Positions 1 through 7,400 of a stretch of 15,375 nucleotides of DNA are shown piece after piece; within the stretch, counting starts at the first letter, position 1; every line of letters begins with the position of its first letter. Made by a program: the position numbers and the translations under genes. The stretch spans positions 1-15,375 of the forward strand of contig DQYP01000293.1 of the NCBI GenBank assembly GCA_011043375.1, read 5' to 3'. The notes under the pieces are model-generated. The model was not told the origin of the DNA, searched no databases, and was given only the letters and a program-made list of their open reading frames with translations. Source of the stretch: Thermotogaceae bacterium (GTDB lineage: Bacteria; Thermotogota; Thermotogae; B21-G9; HyVt-16).

Positions 1-127
1 AGAATACACTGTTCTTAACAGTTGATATATCTTCGGCCTCGAAAACTTTGAACCTTTGGCGTTTGAGAATCGATTTTATCATCAATCTCACTACCTTCGA
101 ATCATCAACAACAAGAATATTCGGCAG
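1..127 (-). CDS. Response regulator receiver domain, N-terminal fragment (runs off the left edge)
   Basis: Only the first 42 codons are inside the window. They read as the start of a CheY-like receiver domain: beta strand 1 (NILVV) ends in the acidic pair Asp8-Asp9, followed by Ser-Lys and an amphipathic helix, then a second strand (FKVFEAED). The phosphoacceptor Asp (around residue 52-55) lies outside. No ATG, GTG or TTG in this frame sits before the acidic pair. The only well-placed candidate is CTG at 127-125, six bases after the SD-like AGGGGGG at 140-134. Starting there gives a normal receiver N-terminus with two residues before the first strand. The flavodoxin gene ends 11 bases upstream, so the two are probably co-transcribed. 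A stand-alone CheY/Spo0F type and a longer regulator with an output domain are both possible. Confidence 0.8.
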   Translation of the reverse strand, partial: MPNILVVDDSKVVRLMIKSILKRQRFKVFEAEDISTVKNSVF

Positions 128-133
128 ATTTGA

Positions 134-140
134 CCCCCCT
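134..140 (-). promoter_or_regulatory. Ribosome binding site supporting a CTG start
   Basis: On the minus strand AGGGGGG lies six bases before the CTG at 127-125 and overlaps the TAG stop of the flavodoxin gene. It is the only SD-like site near the start of the receiver frame, so it fixes the start at CTG. Confidence 0.6.
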
Positions 141-648
141 ATTCTCTATAGCTCATCGCCCTGACATACCTTGCAATCTGTCTTCCAAGAATTCTGCAGA
201 CCTCCAACTCAAGATGCCCTGGCTTTCCAACCGCAACAGCACCGTAGTGTCCTGTCACACCAGGTCCACTGTAATCTGGTAAACCGAAAACCAAATAACC
301 ATAATTCATGAGCATCGAGAGAATCGATAACAACGTCATTTCATTTCCTCCCCCCAGCCCTCCTGAGGACGAGAACGCTCCTGCGATTTTCCCTTTAACC
401 TTGTTCCATGCGATACGGGCGCTTTCATCAAAGAATCTCTTCAATTTCCAACTCACAGCACCACAATGTGTTGGAGAACCAACCACCAGACCATCAAAAT
501 CCAAAAGATCTTGAGGTTTTGCCACGTCCACGTGTTTGATGGATGCCTTTACTCCTTCCACCTCTTCGATGCCCTTTGCAACTTCTTCAGCCATTTTTTT
601 GGTATTCCCTGTGATGGAATCATACAAAACCAATACTCTTTTCGACAT
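139..648 (-). CDS. Flavodoxin-fold protein, WrbA/NADPH-dependent FMN reductase-like
   Basis: A 169-residue protein that probably binds FMN and acts as a cytoplasmic electron carrier or NAD(P)H:quinone/flavin reductase. After strand 1 (VLVLYDS) comes the phosphate-binding loop SITGNT (11-16). SPTHCGAVSWKLKRFFD (58-74) resembles the WrbA loop SPTRYG, and a Gly-rich stretch followed by GNEMTLLSIL (101-110) and a NYG segment resembles the WrbA region ending in a dimer contact. The length is slightly below that of WrbA. I start at ATG 648, which follows GAGGTG with five bases between; an ATG six codons upstream would place this site inside the gene and has no SD of its own. The receiver gene follows after 11 bases. 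The exact substrate cannot be read from the sequence. Confidence 0.85.
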   Translation of the reverse strand: MSKRVLVLYDSITGNTKKMAEEVAKGIEEVEGVKASIKHVDVAKPQDLLDFDGLVVGSPTHCGAVSWKLKRFFDESARIAWNKVKGKIAGAFSSSGGLGGGNEMTLLSILSMLMNYGYLVFGLPDYSGPGVTGHYGAVAVGKPGHLELEVCRILGRQIARYVRAMSYRE

Positions 649-687
649 CTTCCCACCTCTGTACAATATGAATGACTTCTGGATAAT

Positions 688-696
688 ATTTTACCA
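688..696 (-). promoter_or_regulatory. Candidate extended -10 promoter for the flavodoxin gene
   Basis: On the minus strand the spacer between the divergent genes reads TGGTAAAAT, a TGn extended -10 with a TAAAAT hexamer (693-688). No good -35 box lies 16-18 bases upstream. The 5' leader would be about 30 bases. Weak to moderate evidence. Confidence 0.35.
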
Positions 697-702
697 TCTT
701 AA

Positions 703-711
703 TGATAGAAT
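703..711 (+). promoter_or_regulatory. Candidate extended -10 promoter for the helicase operon
   Basis: TGATAGAAT is a TGn extended -10 with a TAGAAT hexamer (706-711). There is no convincing -35. It points away from the flavodoxin -10 and would give a leader of about 20 bases before the GTG at 737. Confidence 0.4.
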
Positions 712-736
712 ATTTGTAGTTAGAGGTTGAAAGGAT

Positions 737-2716
737 GTGAAATTATTGTCGAAGAAAAAATACACACTTGGTGAAGATATCGGTGTGAATAGAATAAAGG
801 ATATAATAAAAAGGGAACTCGATGAAGAGCAATACAAAGCGGTTGTTGAATCAGATGGATATTCTTTGATTATTGCAGGACCTGGTTCGGGTAAAACCCG
901 AACAGTTACTTACAAAATAGCGTATTTGATATCGAATGGAATACAACCGAGTGAAATAGCCTTGATGACTTTCACAAGGGCCGCTGCACGTGAGATGATT
1001 GAAAGAGCTCAGAATGTTTGTAAAAATAATCTCAGTGGTATGACTGCGGGAACCTTTCATCATGTTTGTAATTTGATATTGAGAAGATATGCAAAAGAGC
1101 TGGGCTACGAATCGAATTTCACAATTTTAGATTCACAAGATTCACTTGAATTGATAAGACACGCAAGAAATCTGTTGGGATCACAGATACCGAAGGATGA
1201 AAAGGTAAAACTTCCTTCTCCCAATGTACTTCAAAAGATAATATCTTACTCTTGCAATACCTTTTCAGATTTGGAGGAATCGATCGTTAAAATAAATCCT
1301 AAATTTTTGAGAGCGAAGGATTTAATAGAGAAGATATGGGAAATCTATAGCAATGAAAAGAGAGAACAACAAGCCATGGATTATGATGATCTCTTGGTCA
1401 ATACTTACCAGCTTCTTAGGACAAATTCATTTGTGAGAGAACGGGAAGCATCGAGATACAAATGGGTATTAGTGGACGAATTTCAGGATACGAACATTGT
1501 GCAATTTGAAATAGTCAAATTATTGTCGAGTATTCATAGAAATCTTTTTGTTGTTGGTGATGATTCACAGAGTATCTACTCCTTCAGAGGTGCGAGGTTC
1601 GAGAATGTATTTGATTTTTCGAAAATACCAGACAGTAAGATATTCAAACTTCAGACAAATTACAGAAGCACGAAGGATATAGTAGAATTAGTGAACTCGA
1701 TAATACCTTCTAAATCCTTTGAAAAAAAGTTAAAAGCTGTCAGGAGAAATGGAAGCAAACCTGTTCTTGTTAAAACCTGGGATAGATTACAGGAGGCTGG
1801 ATTTGTCTATCAGAGAATAATGGAACTGGTAGAAAAAGGTTATAATTATTCCGATATAGCGATCCTTTATAGATCTCATGCGCATTCTTTGGAACTTCAA
1901 ATGGAACTGATGAGACACAATGTGGACTTCAAAATATTCTCAGGATTGAAATTCACAGAAACGGCTCATGTTAAAGACATAATTGCCTTTTTGAAGATAC
2001 TCGTTAATCCAAAGGACAAGATATCATGGCTCAGAATATTGAAATTGTTTCCAACGATTGGAAAAACATATTCGAGTAGGATAGCTGACTTCGTTGTTAA
2101 CCTCGTCTCCGAAGGTATAGATCCAGTAGAAGCGTTGCGACGTTTTCCTAAGAATTCAAGGGTAGAATTAGATAAAATAATCGATCTTCTCGATATGCTT
2201 TACATGATTTCAGATCCGGCAGAGGCTATAAATCATCTAAAGGAAAAATTCTACGATGATTATCTGAGTCTTGAATACCCAGATTACGTTGAAAGACAAA
2301 TGGATATAGAAAGATTATCTGAAATGGCGGATGTTTATAGATCGATAAGTTCGTTCCTATCTGAACTCTTGTTGAGTGAGAGAGTTGATGTTGATAATAG
2401 AGAATCAAAAAGCAACTCGATAACTTTGACAACAGTACATCAAGCTAAAGGCTTAGAATGGCCGGTAGTGTTTTTAATATCAGTCAATCCGGGAGATCTA
2501 CCGAATTATCTTGCTGTGAACGAAGGAAACATAGATGAAGAGGAGAGAATATTCTATGTTGCTGTAACGAGGGCAAAAGATCATTTGTATATTTGTAAAC
2601 AGCGACTTGGAACTTCTTTCCCGTTTAGAGGTAATAACATTTACATTGGAAATCAAAGATTTGATTTCACCAACAGGATACCCCCTGAATTGATAGACGA
2701 ATGGGAAGTTGAGTGA
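737..2716 (+). CDS. UvrD/Rep/PcrA-family ATP-dependent DNA helicase (superfamily 1A)
   Basis: A 3'-5' DNA translocase/helicase of 659 residues. All SF1A motifs are visible: Q-motif-like LDEEQYKAV (28-36), Walker A AGPGSGKT (47-54), motif Ia MTFTRAAAREM (77-87), TAGTFHH (103-109), Walker B LVDEFQDTN (245-253), motif III VVGDDSQSIYSFRGA (272-286), motif IV NYRST (308-312), motif V TTVHQAKGLEW (565-575) and motif VI EEERIFYVAVTRAKD (601-615). It is shorter than the usual 700-750 residues, mainly because the 2B region and C-terminal tail are reduced. No nuclease domain is present, so it is not AddA. The start is GTG 737, preceded by GAGGT at 723-727; a TTG three codons later is also possible. It is the first gene of the plus-strand operon, and its TGA overlaps the GTG of the next gene. 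Role: probably repair and replication-fork maintenance. Confidence 0.95.
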   Translation: MKLLSKKKYTLGEDIGVNRIKDIIKRELDEEQYKAVVESDGYSLIIAGPGSGKTRTVTYKIAYLISNGIQPSEIALMTFTRAAAREMIERAQNVCKNNLSGMTAGTFHHVCNLILRRYAKELGYESNFTILDSQDSLELIRHARNLLGSQIPKDEKVKLPSPNVLQKIISYSCNTFSDLEESIVKINPKFLRAKDLIEKIWEIYSNEKREQQAMDYDDLLVNTYQLLRTNSFVREREASRYKWVLVDEFQDTNIVQFEIVKLLSSIHRNLFVVGDDSQSIYSFRGARFENVFDFSKIPDSKIFKLQTNYRSTKDIVELVNSIIPSKSFEKKLKAVRRNGSKPVLVKTWDRLQEAGFVYQRIMELVEKGYNYSDIAILYRSHAHSLELQMELMRHNVDFKIFSGLKFTETAHVKDIIAFLKILVNPKDKISWLRILKLFPTIGKTYSSRIADFVVNLVSEGIDPVEALRRFPKNSRVELDKIIDLLDMLYMISDPAEAINHLKEKFYDDYLSLEYPDYVERQMDIERLSEMADVYRSISSFLSELLLSERVDVDNRESKSNSITLTTVHQAKGLEWPVVFLISVNPGDLPNYLAVNEGNIDEEERIFYVAVTRAKDHLYICKQRLGTSFPFRGNNIYIGNQRFDFTNRIPPELIDEWEVE

Positions 2717-3606
2717 TCATGAGAAAGATTGAAACGATCGTAGATGAAAAAAATTACTTTCGACGGCTCGATAAATTCTTACGCAAAAATTATCCCCAAA
2801 TGAAACTCGCAAGTATCTATAGTTTAATAAGAAAAGGATATGTGAAGGTAAATGGAACGAAAGTAAAAAATGGGGGATTTGAATTAAATATTGGAGATAG
2901 AATCGTTATTATTACTCATGAGGGAGTTTTCAAAGAGGAAAGTCGTAGAACACAGCCAATACCGATGAAACTTCATATACTCTATGAAGATGAAAGGATC
3001 CTTGCAGTTGATAAACCCCCAGGTATAGCTGTACATTTAGGAAAGAATATTAATAAACCTACAATCATTGAAGGTTTAATGTTTTATGGTAAAAAGAATG
3101 GTTTCATACCTTTCATAATTCATAGACTTGACAAACATACATCCGGGATTCTCATAGTTGCTAAGGATAGAGAGAGCGCGAGGATACTTTCGGAAATGTT
3201 TAAAACGAGAAAGATTAAAAAAAATTATTTAACACTTGTAAAAGGAATATTGGAAGCCGAGGGAAAAATTGATAAACCGATCGATGGTTCATATTCTTTG
3301 ACTTTCTACAGAACTTTGAGAACCTATGATGAAACTTCTTTTCTTGAGGTGCACATAAAAACTGGAAGAAAACATCAAATTAGAAAGCACATGGCTTTTA
3401 TAGGACATCCCGTTGTTGGCGATGATACTTACGGTGATTGGGCTTTCAATAGAGTATTTAAAAAAAAATATGGACTTAGAAGATATTTTTTGCATTCATA
3501 CAATGTGGTTTTCAAGAATCCTTTCACCGGTGAATTAATCTCGATTGAATCCAAGCTTCCTTATGATTTAAAGGAGGTATTGAAAAGGATTGAGAAAAAC
3601 TATTGA
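2713..3606 (+). CDS. RluA-family pseudouridine synthase with S4 domain
   Basis: Isomerises uridine to pseudouridine in RNA, most likely 23S rRNA as in RluC/RluD. The protein has 297 residues. An S4 RNA-binding domain occupies about 17-70 (LDKFLRKNYP, then IRKGYVKVNG). The catalytic domain contains the strand ILAVDKPPGIAVH (96-108) and the signature HRLDKHTSG (137-145), whose Asp140 is the catalytic residue; LEVHIKTGRKHQIRKHM further on is the conserved late RluA motif. The GTG at 2713 overlaps the helicase stop by four bases (GTGA); an ATG two codons later is an equally possible start. The downstream peptidase gene begins inside the last 17 bases. The target site cannot be decided from the sequence. 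Confidence 0.93.
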   Translation: MIMRKIETIVDEKNYFRRLDKFLRKNYPQMKLASIYSLIRKGYVKVNGTKVKNGGFELNIGDRIVIITHEGVFKEESRRTQPIPMKLHILYEDERILAVDKPPGIAVHLGKNINKPTIIEGLMFYGKKNGFIPFIIHRLDKHTSGILIVAKDRESARILSEMFKTRKIKKNYLTLVKGILEAEGKIDKPIDGSYSLTFYRTLRTYDETSFLEVHIKTGRKHQIRKHMAFIGHPVVGDDTYGDWAFNRVFKKKYGLRRYFLHSYNVVFKNPFTGELISIESKLPYDLKEVLKRIEKNY

Positions 3607-4456
3607 AATCATTGTAATGATATTATTTTGTTACTCTGTGAGTTTCTCAATCAGGATATTCGTTGAACTTTCCGATGATTTAGTTTCGAGTACCGGCTAC
3701 GAAAGATCCATCGAAAGATGGACAAAGGAAGATTACCTTAAGCTGAAAAAGATCTGGGGTTTCGATCTGAGTTTTCCAATATATATAACTGTAGAAAAAC
3801 CTTCAGAAAAATGGGGTGGAGAAAGTTTCTTGAGTTTGAATTCATACAACGTTATTTTAAGCAGTAGTCCTGAAAGAATTAGAAGAACATTAACACACGA
3901 GATGATGCATTTGTTCAATTTTGAATGGAATCTACAAAACAATGTAAAAACACCTCTTTGGGTCGTTGAAGGAATAGCGTGCTGGTGGGAAAGTAAAAAT
4001 CATGGTAAGAGGCGTGAAGTAACGCCACTGATCGCTTTGAATAGAAAAATGCTCGATGTCATCAATGTGAAAAAATATCCTCAAGGTGATAAACTTTTTG
4101 TATTTTACAGTGCAGTTGAAGATCTGTTTTTTAGGATAGATAACATCGTTGATCTTAAAAGAAACCTTTTGAATTTGTTCAATGATGCGAAAATATCTGG
4201 GTGGCATGAAGCCCTTTCAAGTGCTTTGAAAACTGATTTCCTGGTTTTCTATAAACGTTGGAAACTCGAGATTTTCTTTGTTGCGTTGCTTAAACTTCTT
4301 TATTACAACATTCCATGGTTTATCGCTTTGTCATTGATGGCTTTCTTACTCGTTGCACGAAGTAAACTGAGGAAAAATTTCACAGACGATCTTTCAGAAC
4401 TTGAAAAAATCTATGGAAAGAACTATTGGATGGACAAAAACAATGTAATTAAATAA
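3590..4456 (+). CDS. Membrane-anchored zinc metallopeptidase, MA clan (HExxH), peptidase_MA-like
   Basis: A 288-residue protein with a hydrophobic N-terminal segment after MRK (about 5-20), probably a signal peptide or anchor. A zinc-binding HEMMH at 103-107 gives ligands His103 and His107 and catalytic Glu104. WVVEGIACWWES (124-135) supplies Glu128 as the likely third ligand, the gluzincin arrangement. A second membrane segment (about 241-257, rich in Trp, Phe, Leu and Ala) follows, with a Lys/Arg-rich cytoplasmic tail. The peptidase domain is therefore probably extracytoplasmic. The start is TTG 3590, 11 bases after AAAGGAGGT (3570-3578). A start at the in-frame ATG 3617 would remove the positive charges before the signal helix, so TTG is preferred. 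The gene overlaps rluA by 17 bases and lies 12 bases before the radical SAM gene. The substrate is unknown. Confidence 0.8.
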   Translation: MRKTIEIIVMILFCYSVSFSIRIFVELSDDLVSSTGYERSIERWTKEDYLKLKKIWGFDLSFPIYITVEKPSEKWGGESFLSLNSYNVILSSSPERIRRTLTHEMMHLFNFEWNLQNNVKTPLWVVEGIACWWESKNHGKRREVTPLIALNRKMLDVINVKKYPQGDKLFVFYSAVEDLFFRIDNIVDLKRNLLNLFNDAKISGWHEALSSALKTDFLVFYKRWKLEIFFVALLKLLYYNIPWFIALSLMAFLLVARSKLRKNFTDDLSELEKIYGKNYWMDKNNVIK

Positions 4457-4468
4457 GGGAGGGGTCCA

Positions 4469-5371
4469 ATGCGAGCATCTCCTCGCATAGTGGAGTATGA
4501 ATTAACCACCTTATGTAACTTCAGATGTATCCATTGTTATTCCAGAGCCGGTAACAAGACTGCCAATGAGTTGAACTTCAACGAGATAAAATCTCTGATG
4601 ATTGAGCTAAGAGAAATGAATGTTGGAATATTCGATTTAATTGGTGGTGAACCGTTGCTCCATCCAAGAATTTTAGACATACTCTCTTTTGGAAAAGAAT
4701 TGGGACAAACTTTGATGGTAAACACAAATGGCTCACTTGCCACGGAAGATATGGTAAGAAAGGTGAAAAAAACGAATCCAGATGTTTTGATAGGTGTTTC
4801 CTTAGACGGGCCCGATCCAGAAACAAACGATTTTATCAGAGGAAGAGGAAATTTTAAAAGGGCCATTATGGGAATTAAAAATTTCGTGAAATATGGTTTC
4901 AATGTGACAATCTTGCATGTTATAAATAAAAAGAATTGGTGGAAATTGGAAGACATGATAAAATTGGCCAAATCGCTGGGGGTTAATGGTATGTACTTGG
5001 ATCGTTTTGTTCCCGTTGGAAGAGGGAAACTTCACATCGCTGACTTGGACATTGAAGATGGAAAGTGGTCTGAAGTGGTCAAGCAGATACTCGATATTGT
5101 GGAAGTCTACAAGAACGAGATAAATTTTTATGTTGAAGAATCGATTTCCGGTGGTCTTTGTCCAGCTGGTATAACTCAAGCTTCCATACGAATGGATGGT
5201 ATAGTTGTCCCATGTGGGCATTTCAGATACAATGAAGAACTTTATATGGGAAATGTAAGGAAGAAGGGGTTCGAGCAAATATGGAATTCTTACGATCCAT
5301 CAACGCTTGACCTTTTTCTTCCAAAGGATTACAAAGGTGGGTGTAAGGCATTATACCTGAAAGACCTATGA
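4469..5371 (+). CDS. Radical SAM protein with short C-terminal SPASM/twitch-like domain
   Basis: A 300-residue radical SAM enzyme. The N-terminal motif Cys16-x3-Cys20-x2-Cys23 (CNFRCIHC) binds the [4Fe-4S] cluster that cleaves S-adenosylmethionine; LIGGEPLLHP (57-66) is the SAM-contacting GGE motif, and later segments match the TIM-barrel strands (VSLDGPD, LHVINK). The C-terminal part has a Cys in GGLCPAG, a second in GIVVPCGHF, the GNV...IW segment typical of SPASM proteins, and one last Cys in GGCKAL. The usual CxxCxxxC cluster before that point is missing, and the protein ends seven residues after the GGCK tetrapeptide. The start ATG 4469 follows GGGAGGGG. The gene sits between the metallopeptidase and degV genes. 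PqqE/HemZ-like maturases are relatives, but the reaction cannot be told from the sequence. Confidence 0.88.
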   Translation: MRASPRIVEYELTTLCNFRCIHCYSRAGNKTANELNFNEIKSLMIELREMNVGIFDLIGGEPLLHPRILDILSFGKELGQTLMVNTNGSLATEDMVRKVKKTNPDVLIGVSLDGPDPETNDFIRGRGNFKRAIMGIKNFVKYGFNVTILHVINKKNWWKLEDMIKLAKSLGVNGMYLDRFVPVGRGKLHIADLDIEDGKWSEVVKQILDIVEVYKNEINFYVEESISGGLCPAGITQASIRMDGIVVPCGHFRYNEELYMGNVRKKGFEQIWNSYDPSTLDLFLPKDYKGGCKALYLKDL

Positions 5372-5408
5372 AAAATGAAACTACTGGAAATTGTGGGTGA
5401 TGCCGATT

Positions 5409-6242
5409 ATGAGGATAAAGGTCGTGACGGATTCGACATGCAATCTGCCATATCAATTGATTGAGAAACACAATATATCAATTGTGGATCTCAAAATAAT
5501 AATCGATGGAAAGGTTTTTAAAGATTCTGATATTGGATTGAACGAAGTAGTGGAGGCAATCAAATCGAACAGAGATATCAAAACATCTCAACCCGCTGTA
5601 GAAGATTTCATGAACGTTTACAAGAAGGTTCTGGAAGAATACGATCACGTAATCTCGATACACCTTTCATCAAAAACGAGCGGCACCATAAATGCAGCAA
5701 GTTTGGCTGCTAAAACCTTGAATGTTGAAGATAGAGTAACGATCTTTGACAGTAAACTCACATCTCTTGCTATGGGCTTTATAGTCTTGAAAGCTTGTGA
5801 GTTAATTGATAAAAACTTAGATATCAACGTTATCAAAAAAGAAATTGAAAGATATGCAAATAGTATCGAAGCCTATTTTTTGGTTGGTGATTTGAGTTCA
5901 TTGGTGAAAGGTGGAAGGGTAAGTAAACTCAAAGGAAATATTGCGAACTTTTTGAAAGTTAAACCGATATTCACAGCAATTGATGGCGAAATAGACATCT
6001 TCAAAGTAACACTCGGACAAAAGAGAGGGATCGCCGAGATGATGAAATTGGTTAAAGAGAGAAAAGACAAGCTCAGAGATAGATTACTGGGCATAGTTTA
6101 TTTGAATACGGAAAGAATTGTTGAAAAATTCATAAAAGAATTTGGAAATGAGTTGAAATATTTTACAGTTCCAACGGTTCCATCTTTGGCTGTACACGCA
6201 GGTACTGAACTATTTGTGATTATAATGAGCTTAGAGGGATGA
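5409..6242 (+). CDS. DegV family fatty-acid-binding protein
   Basis: A 277-residue DegV-fold protein. These proteins bind a fatty acid in a deep pocket; in Firmicutes the FakB members present the acyl chain to the kinase FakA for phosphorylation. The N-terminus has the family opening VVTDSTCNLP (5-14), followed by TSQP (59-62) and SIHLSSKTSGT (83-93), whose Ser/Thr residues hold the carboxylate. The C-terminal domain carries the GGRVSKLKG loop. I start at ATG 5409, eight bases after GGGTGA (5395-5400); upstream in-frame TTG 5391 and ATG 5400 lie inside or against that site. The gap to the radical SAM stop is 37 bases and contains no other convincing gene. No fakA-like kinase (Dak2 domain) is in the window. 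Confidence 0.92.
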   Translation: MRIKVVTDSTCNLPYQLIEKHNISIVDLKIIIDGKVFKDSDIGLNEVVEAIKSNRDIKTSQPAVEDFMNVYKKVLEEYDHVISIHLSSKTSGTINAASLAAKTLNVEDRVTIFDSKLTSLAMGFIVLKACELIDKNLDINVIKKEIERYANSIEAYFLVGDLSSLVKGGRVSKLKGNIANFLKVKPIFTAIDGEIDIFKVTLGQKRGIAEMMKLVKERKDKLRDRLLGIVYLNTERIVEKFIKEFGNELKYFTVPTVPSLAVHAGTELFVIIMSLEG

Positions 6243-6244
6243 AA

Positions 6245-7282
6245 ATGGTTGATATAAAGGGGAAGAAATACGTTGTTTTATCAGAGATAGTGGATGCAGT
6301 ATCCACTGAAAGTGTAGAGGGAAAGAACTTTATAAACAATTTACCAGGTATCTTTCTGCTAACAAATGTGTCTAAAAGAAACAAGAAAAATGGCGGTATA
6401 TATCTAAGCTGTTTGGTTAGAGATAAGAAAATTTCCATGGATTCCAGGATCTGGGATTGGAAAGGTGACATTCCCGAATCCGGTCAAATTGTTGTTGCTG
6501 ATTATTCATACGATCAGAATTTTGGTCTTGCCTTGAATCTTGTAAGAGGAAAAATATCCGTGTCTGAAGCGTTGAAGCGTGAAGATTTGATAGATGTTTT
6601 GGATGTACTCATTCCAAAGGTTGATGTAGAAAATCTTAAAAAGGAACTCGAAAGACTTGTAGATACAATTTCAAACGACAAGTTGAAGAAATTACTTAGA
6701 ATTCTATTTTTTGGTGATGAAGAGTTTTCCAAACTGTTCTTCAAATCACCCGCTGCTTCCACTAATCATCACGTAAGAATCGGTGGACTTTTGGAACATT
6801 CCGTTCGACTTGCAAAGATGTGTGAAGCCATTGCAGAATTTTTTGAAGGGTTCGTTGATAAAGATTTGTTGATTTCTGGTTCACTGATACATGATATTGG
6901 AAAGGTATATTCGTATAATTTCGAGGATCTATCCTTTGAGATGACGAACGAAGGTTTGCTTGAAGATCATATTGTAATTGGGATTAAACTTCTCACCAAG
7001 GCAATACAGAAAATCGATGAATTTCCAAAGGAGTTTGAGGAATTACTCACTCACATAGTCGTGAGTCATCATGGTTTAAAAGAATGGGGATCACCCGTTC
7101 CACCTAAAACTTTAGAAGCTATAATAATTCACAATCTTGATAGACTCGAAGCACAGGCGGATGCTTATATTGAAACCTTGAAGAATACACCAAACGATCG
7201 AAGCTGGTCAAGTTATATTCCAATGCTCGGTAGCAGTGTGTTCATAAGTAGAAAGTTGAACGATGAGAAGATAGATGAGTGA
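6245..7282 (+). CDS. YhaM-type 3'-5' exoribonuclease (OB-fold plus HD domain)
   Basis: A 345-residue protein with the YhaM/CBF1 layout: an N-terminal OB-fold-like region (about 30-105, nucleic acid binding) and an HD phosphohydrolase domain (about 174-315). The metal-binding residues are visible: His185 in GLLEHS, the His216-Asp217 pair in LIHDIGK, His242 in LEDHIVIG, the late histidines in HIVVSHHG (270-277) and Asp299 in HNLDRLEAQ. YhaM shortens single-stranded RNA from the 3' end with Mn2+. ATG 6239 overlaps the degV stop but touches the GAGGG site directly; ATG 6245 has six bases of spacing, so I prefer it. This is probably the last gene of the operon. The pairing with helicase and RluA genes fits a nucleic-acid housekeeping role. 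Confidence 0.9.
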   Translation: MVDIKGKKYVVLSEIVDAVSTESVEGKNFINNLPGIFLLTNVSKRNKKNGGIYLSCLVRDKKISMDSRIWDWKGDIPESGQIVVADYSYDQNFGLALNLVRGKISVSEALKREDLIDVLDVLIPKVDVENLKKELERLVDTISNDKLKKLLRILFFGDEEFSKLFFKSPAASTNHHVRIGGLLEHSVRLAKMCEAIAEFFEGFVDKDLLISGSLIHDIGKVYSYNFEDLSFEMTNEGLLEDHIVIGIKLLTKAIQKIDEFPKEFEELLTHIVVSHHGLKEWGSPVPPKTLEAIIIHNLDRLEAQADAYIETLKNTPNDRSWSSYIPMLGSSVFISRKLNDEKIDE

Positions 7283-7336
7283 AGAAATAACAACGTTTTC
7301 TTTATTTTTGCTGCTTCAACGTACGAGATTTATCAC

Positions 7337-7364
7337 TTATCATTTGCATACAAAATTCTATAAG
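7337..7364 (+). promoter_or_regulatory. Possible promoter in the 118-base gap before the P1 peptidase gene
   Basis: TTATCA (7337-7342), 16 bases, then TATAAG (7359-7364) match the -35 and -10 consensus at 4/6 and 5/6. This is the only promoter-like pair in the spacer 7283-7400, which otherwise shows no gene and no clear terminator. Confidence 0.35.
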
Positions 7365-7400
7365 CGTTCAAAAATAATGTTTGTACAAGGGGTGAAACAA

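Noticed and set aside
4537..5278. Two long minus-strand open frames (144 and 158 codons) opposite the radical SAM gene
   Set aside because: They lie antisense to a gene with a clear conserved motif set, have no SD site or recognisable domain, and their composition looks like reverse-complement shadow coding.
5368..5400. Ten-codon open frame overlapping the radical SAM stop (MKNETTGNCG)
   Set aside because: Too short to support as a gene or precursor peptide and without an SD. It is kept only as a possible shifted-frame tail of the radical SAM protein.
5391..5408. Earlier starts for the DegV gene (TTG 5391, ATG 5400)
   Set aside because: The SD-like GGGTGA at 5395-5400 sits inside or against these codons; only ATG 5409 has correct spacing and the usual DegV N-terminus.
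7275..7400. Upstream extension of the P1 peptidase frame by 42 codons (ATG 7275)
   Set aside because: No SD before ATG 7275; the added residues do not fit the family, and ATG 7401 has an excellent SD. The extension also covers the likely promoter.
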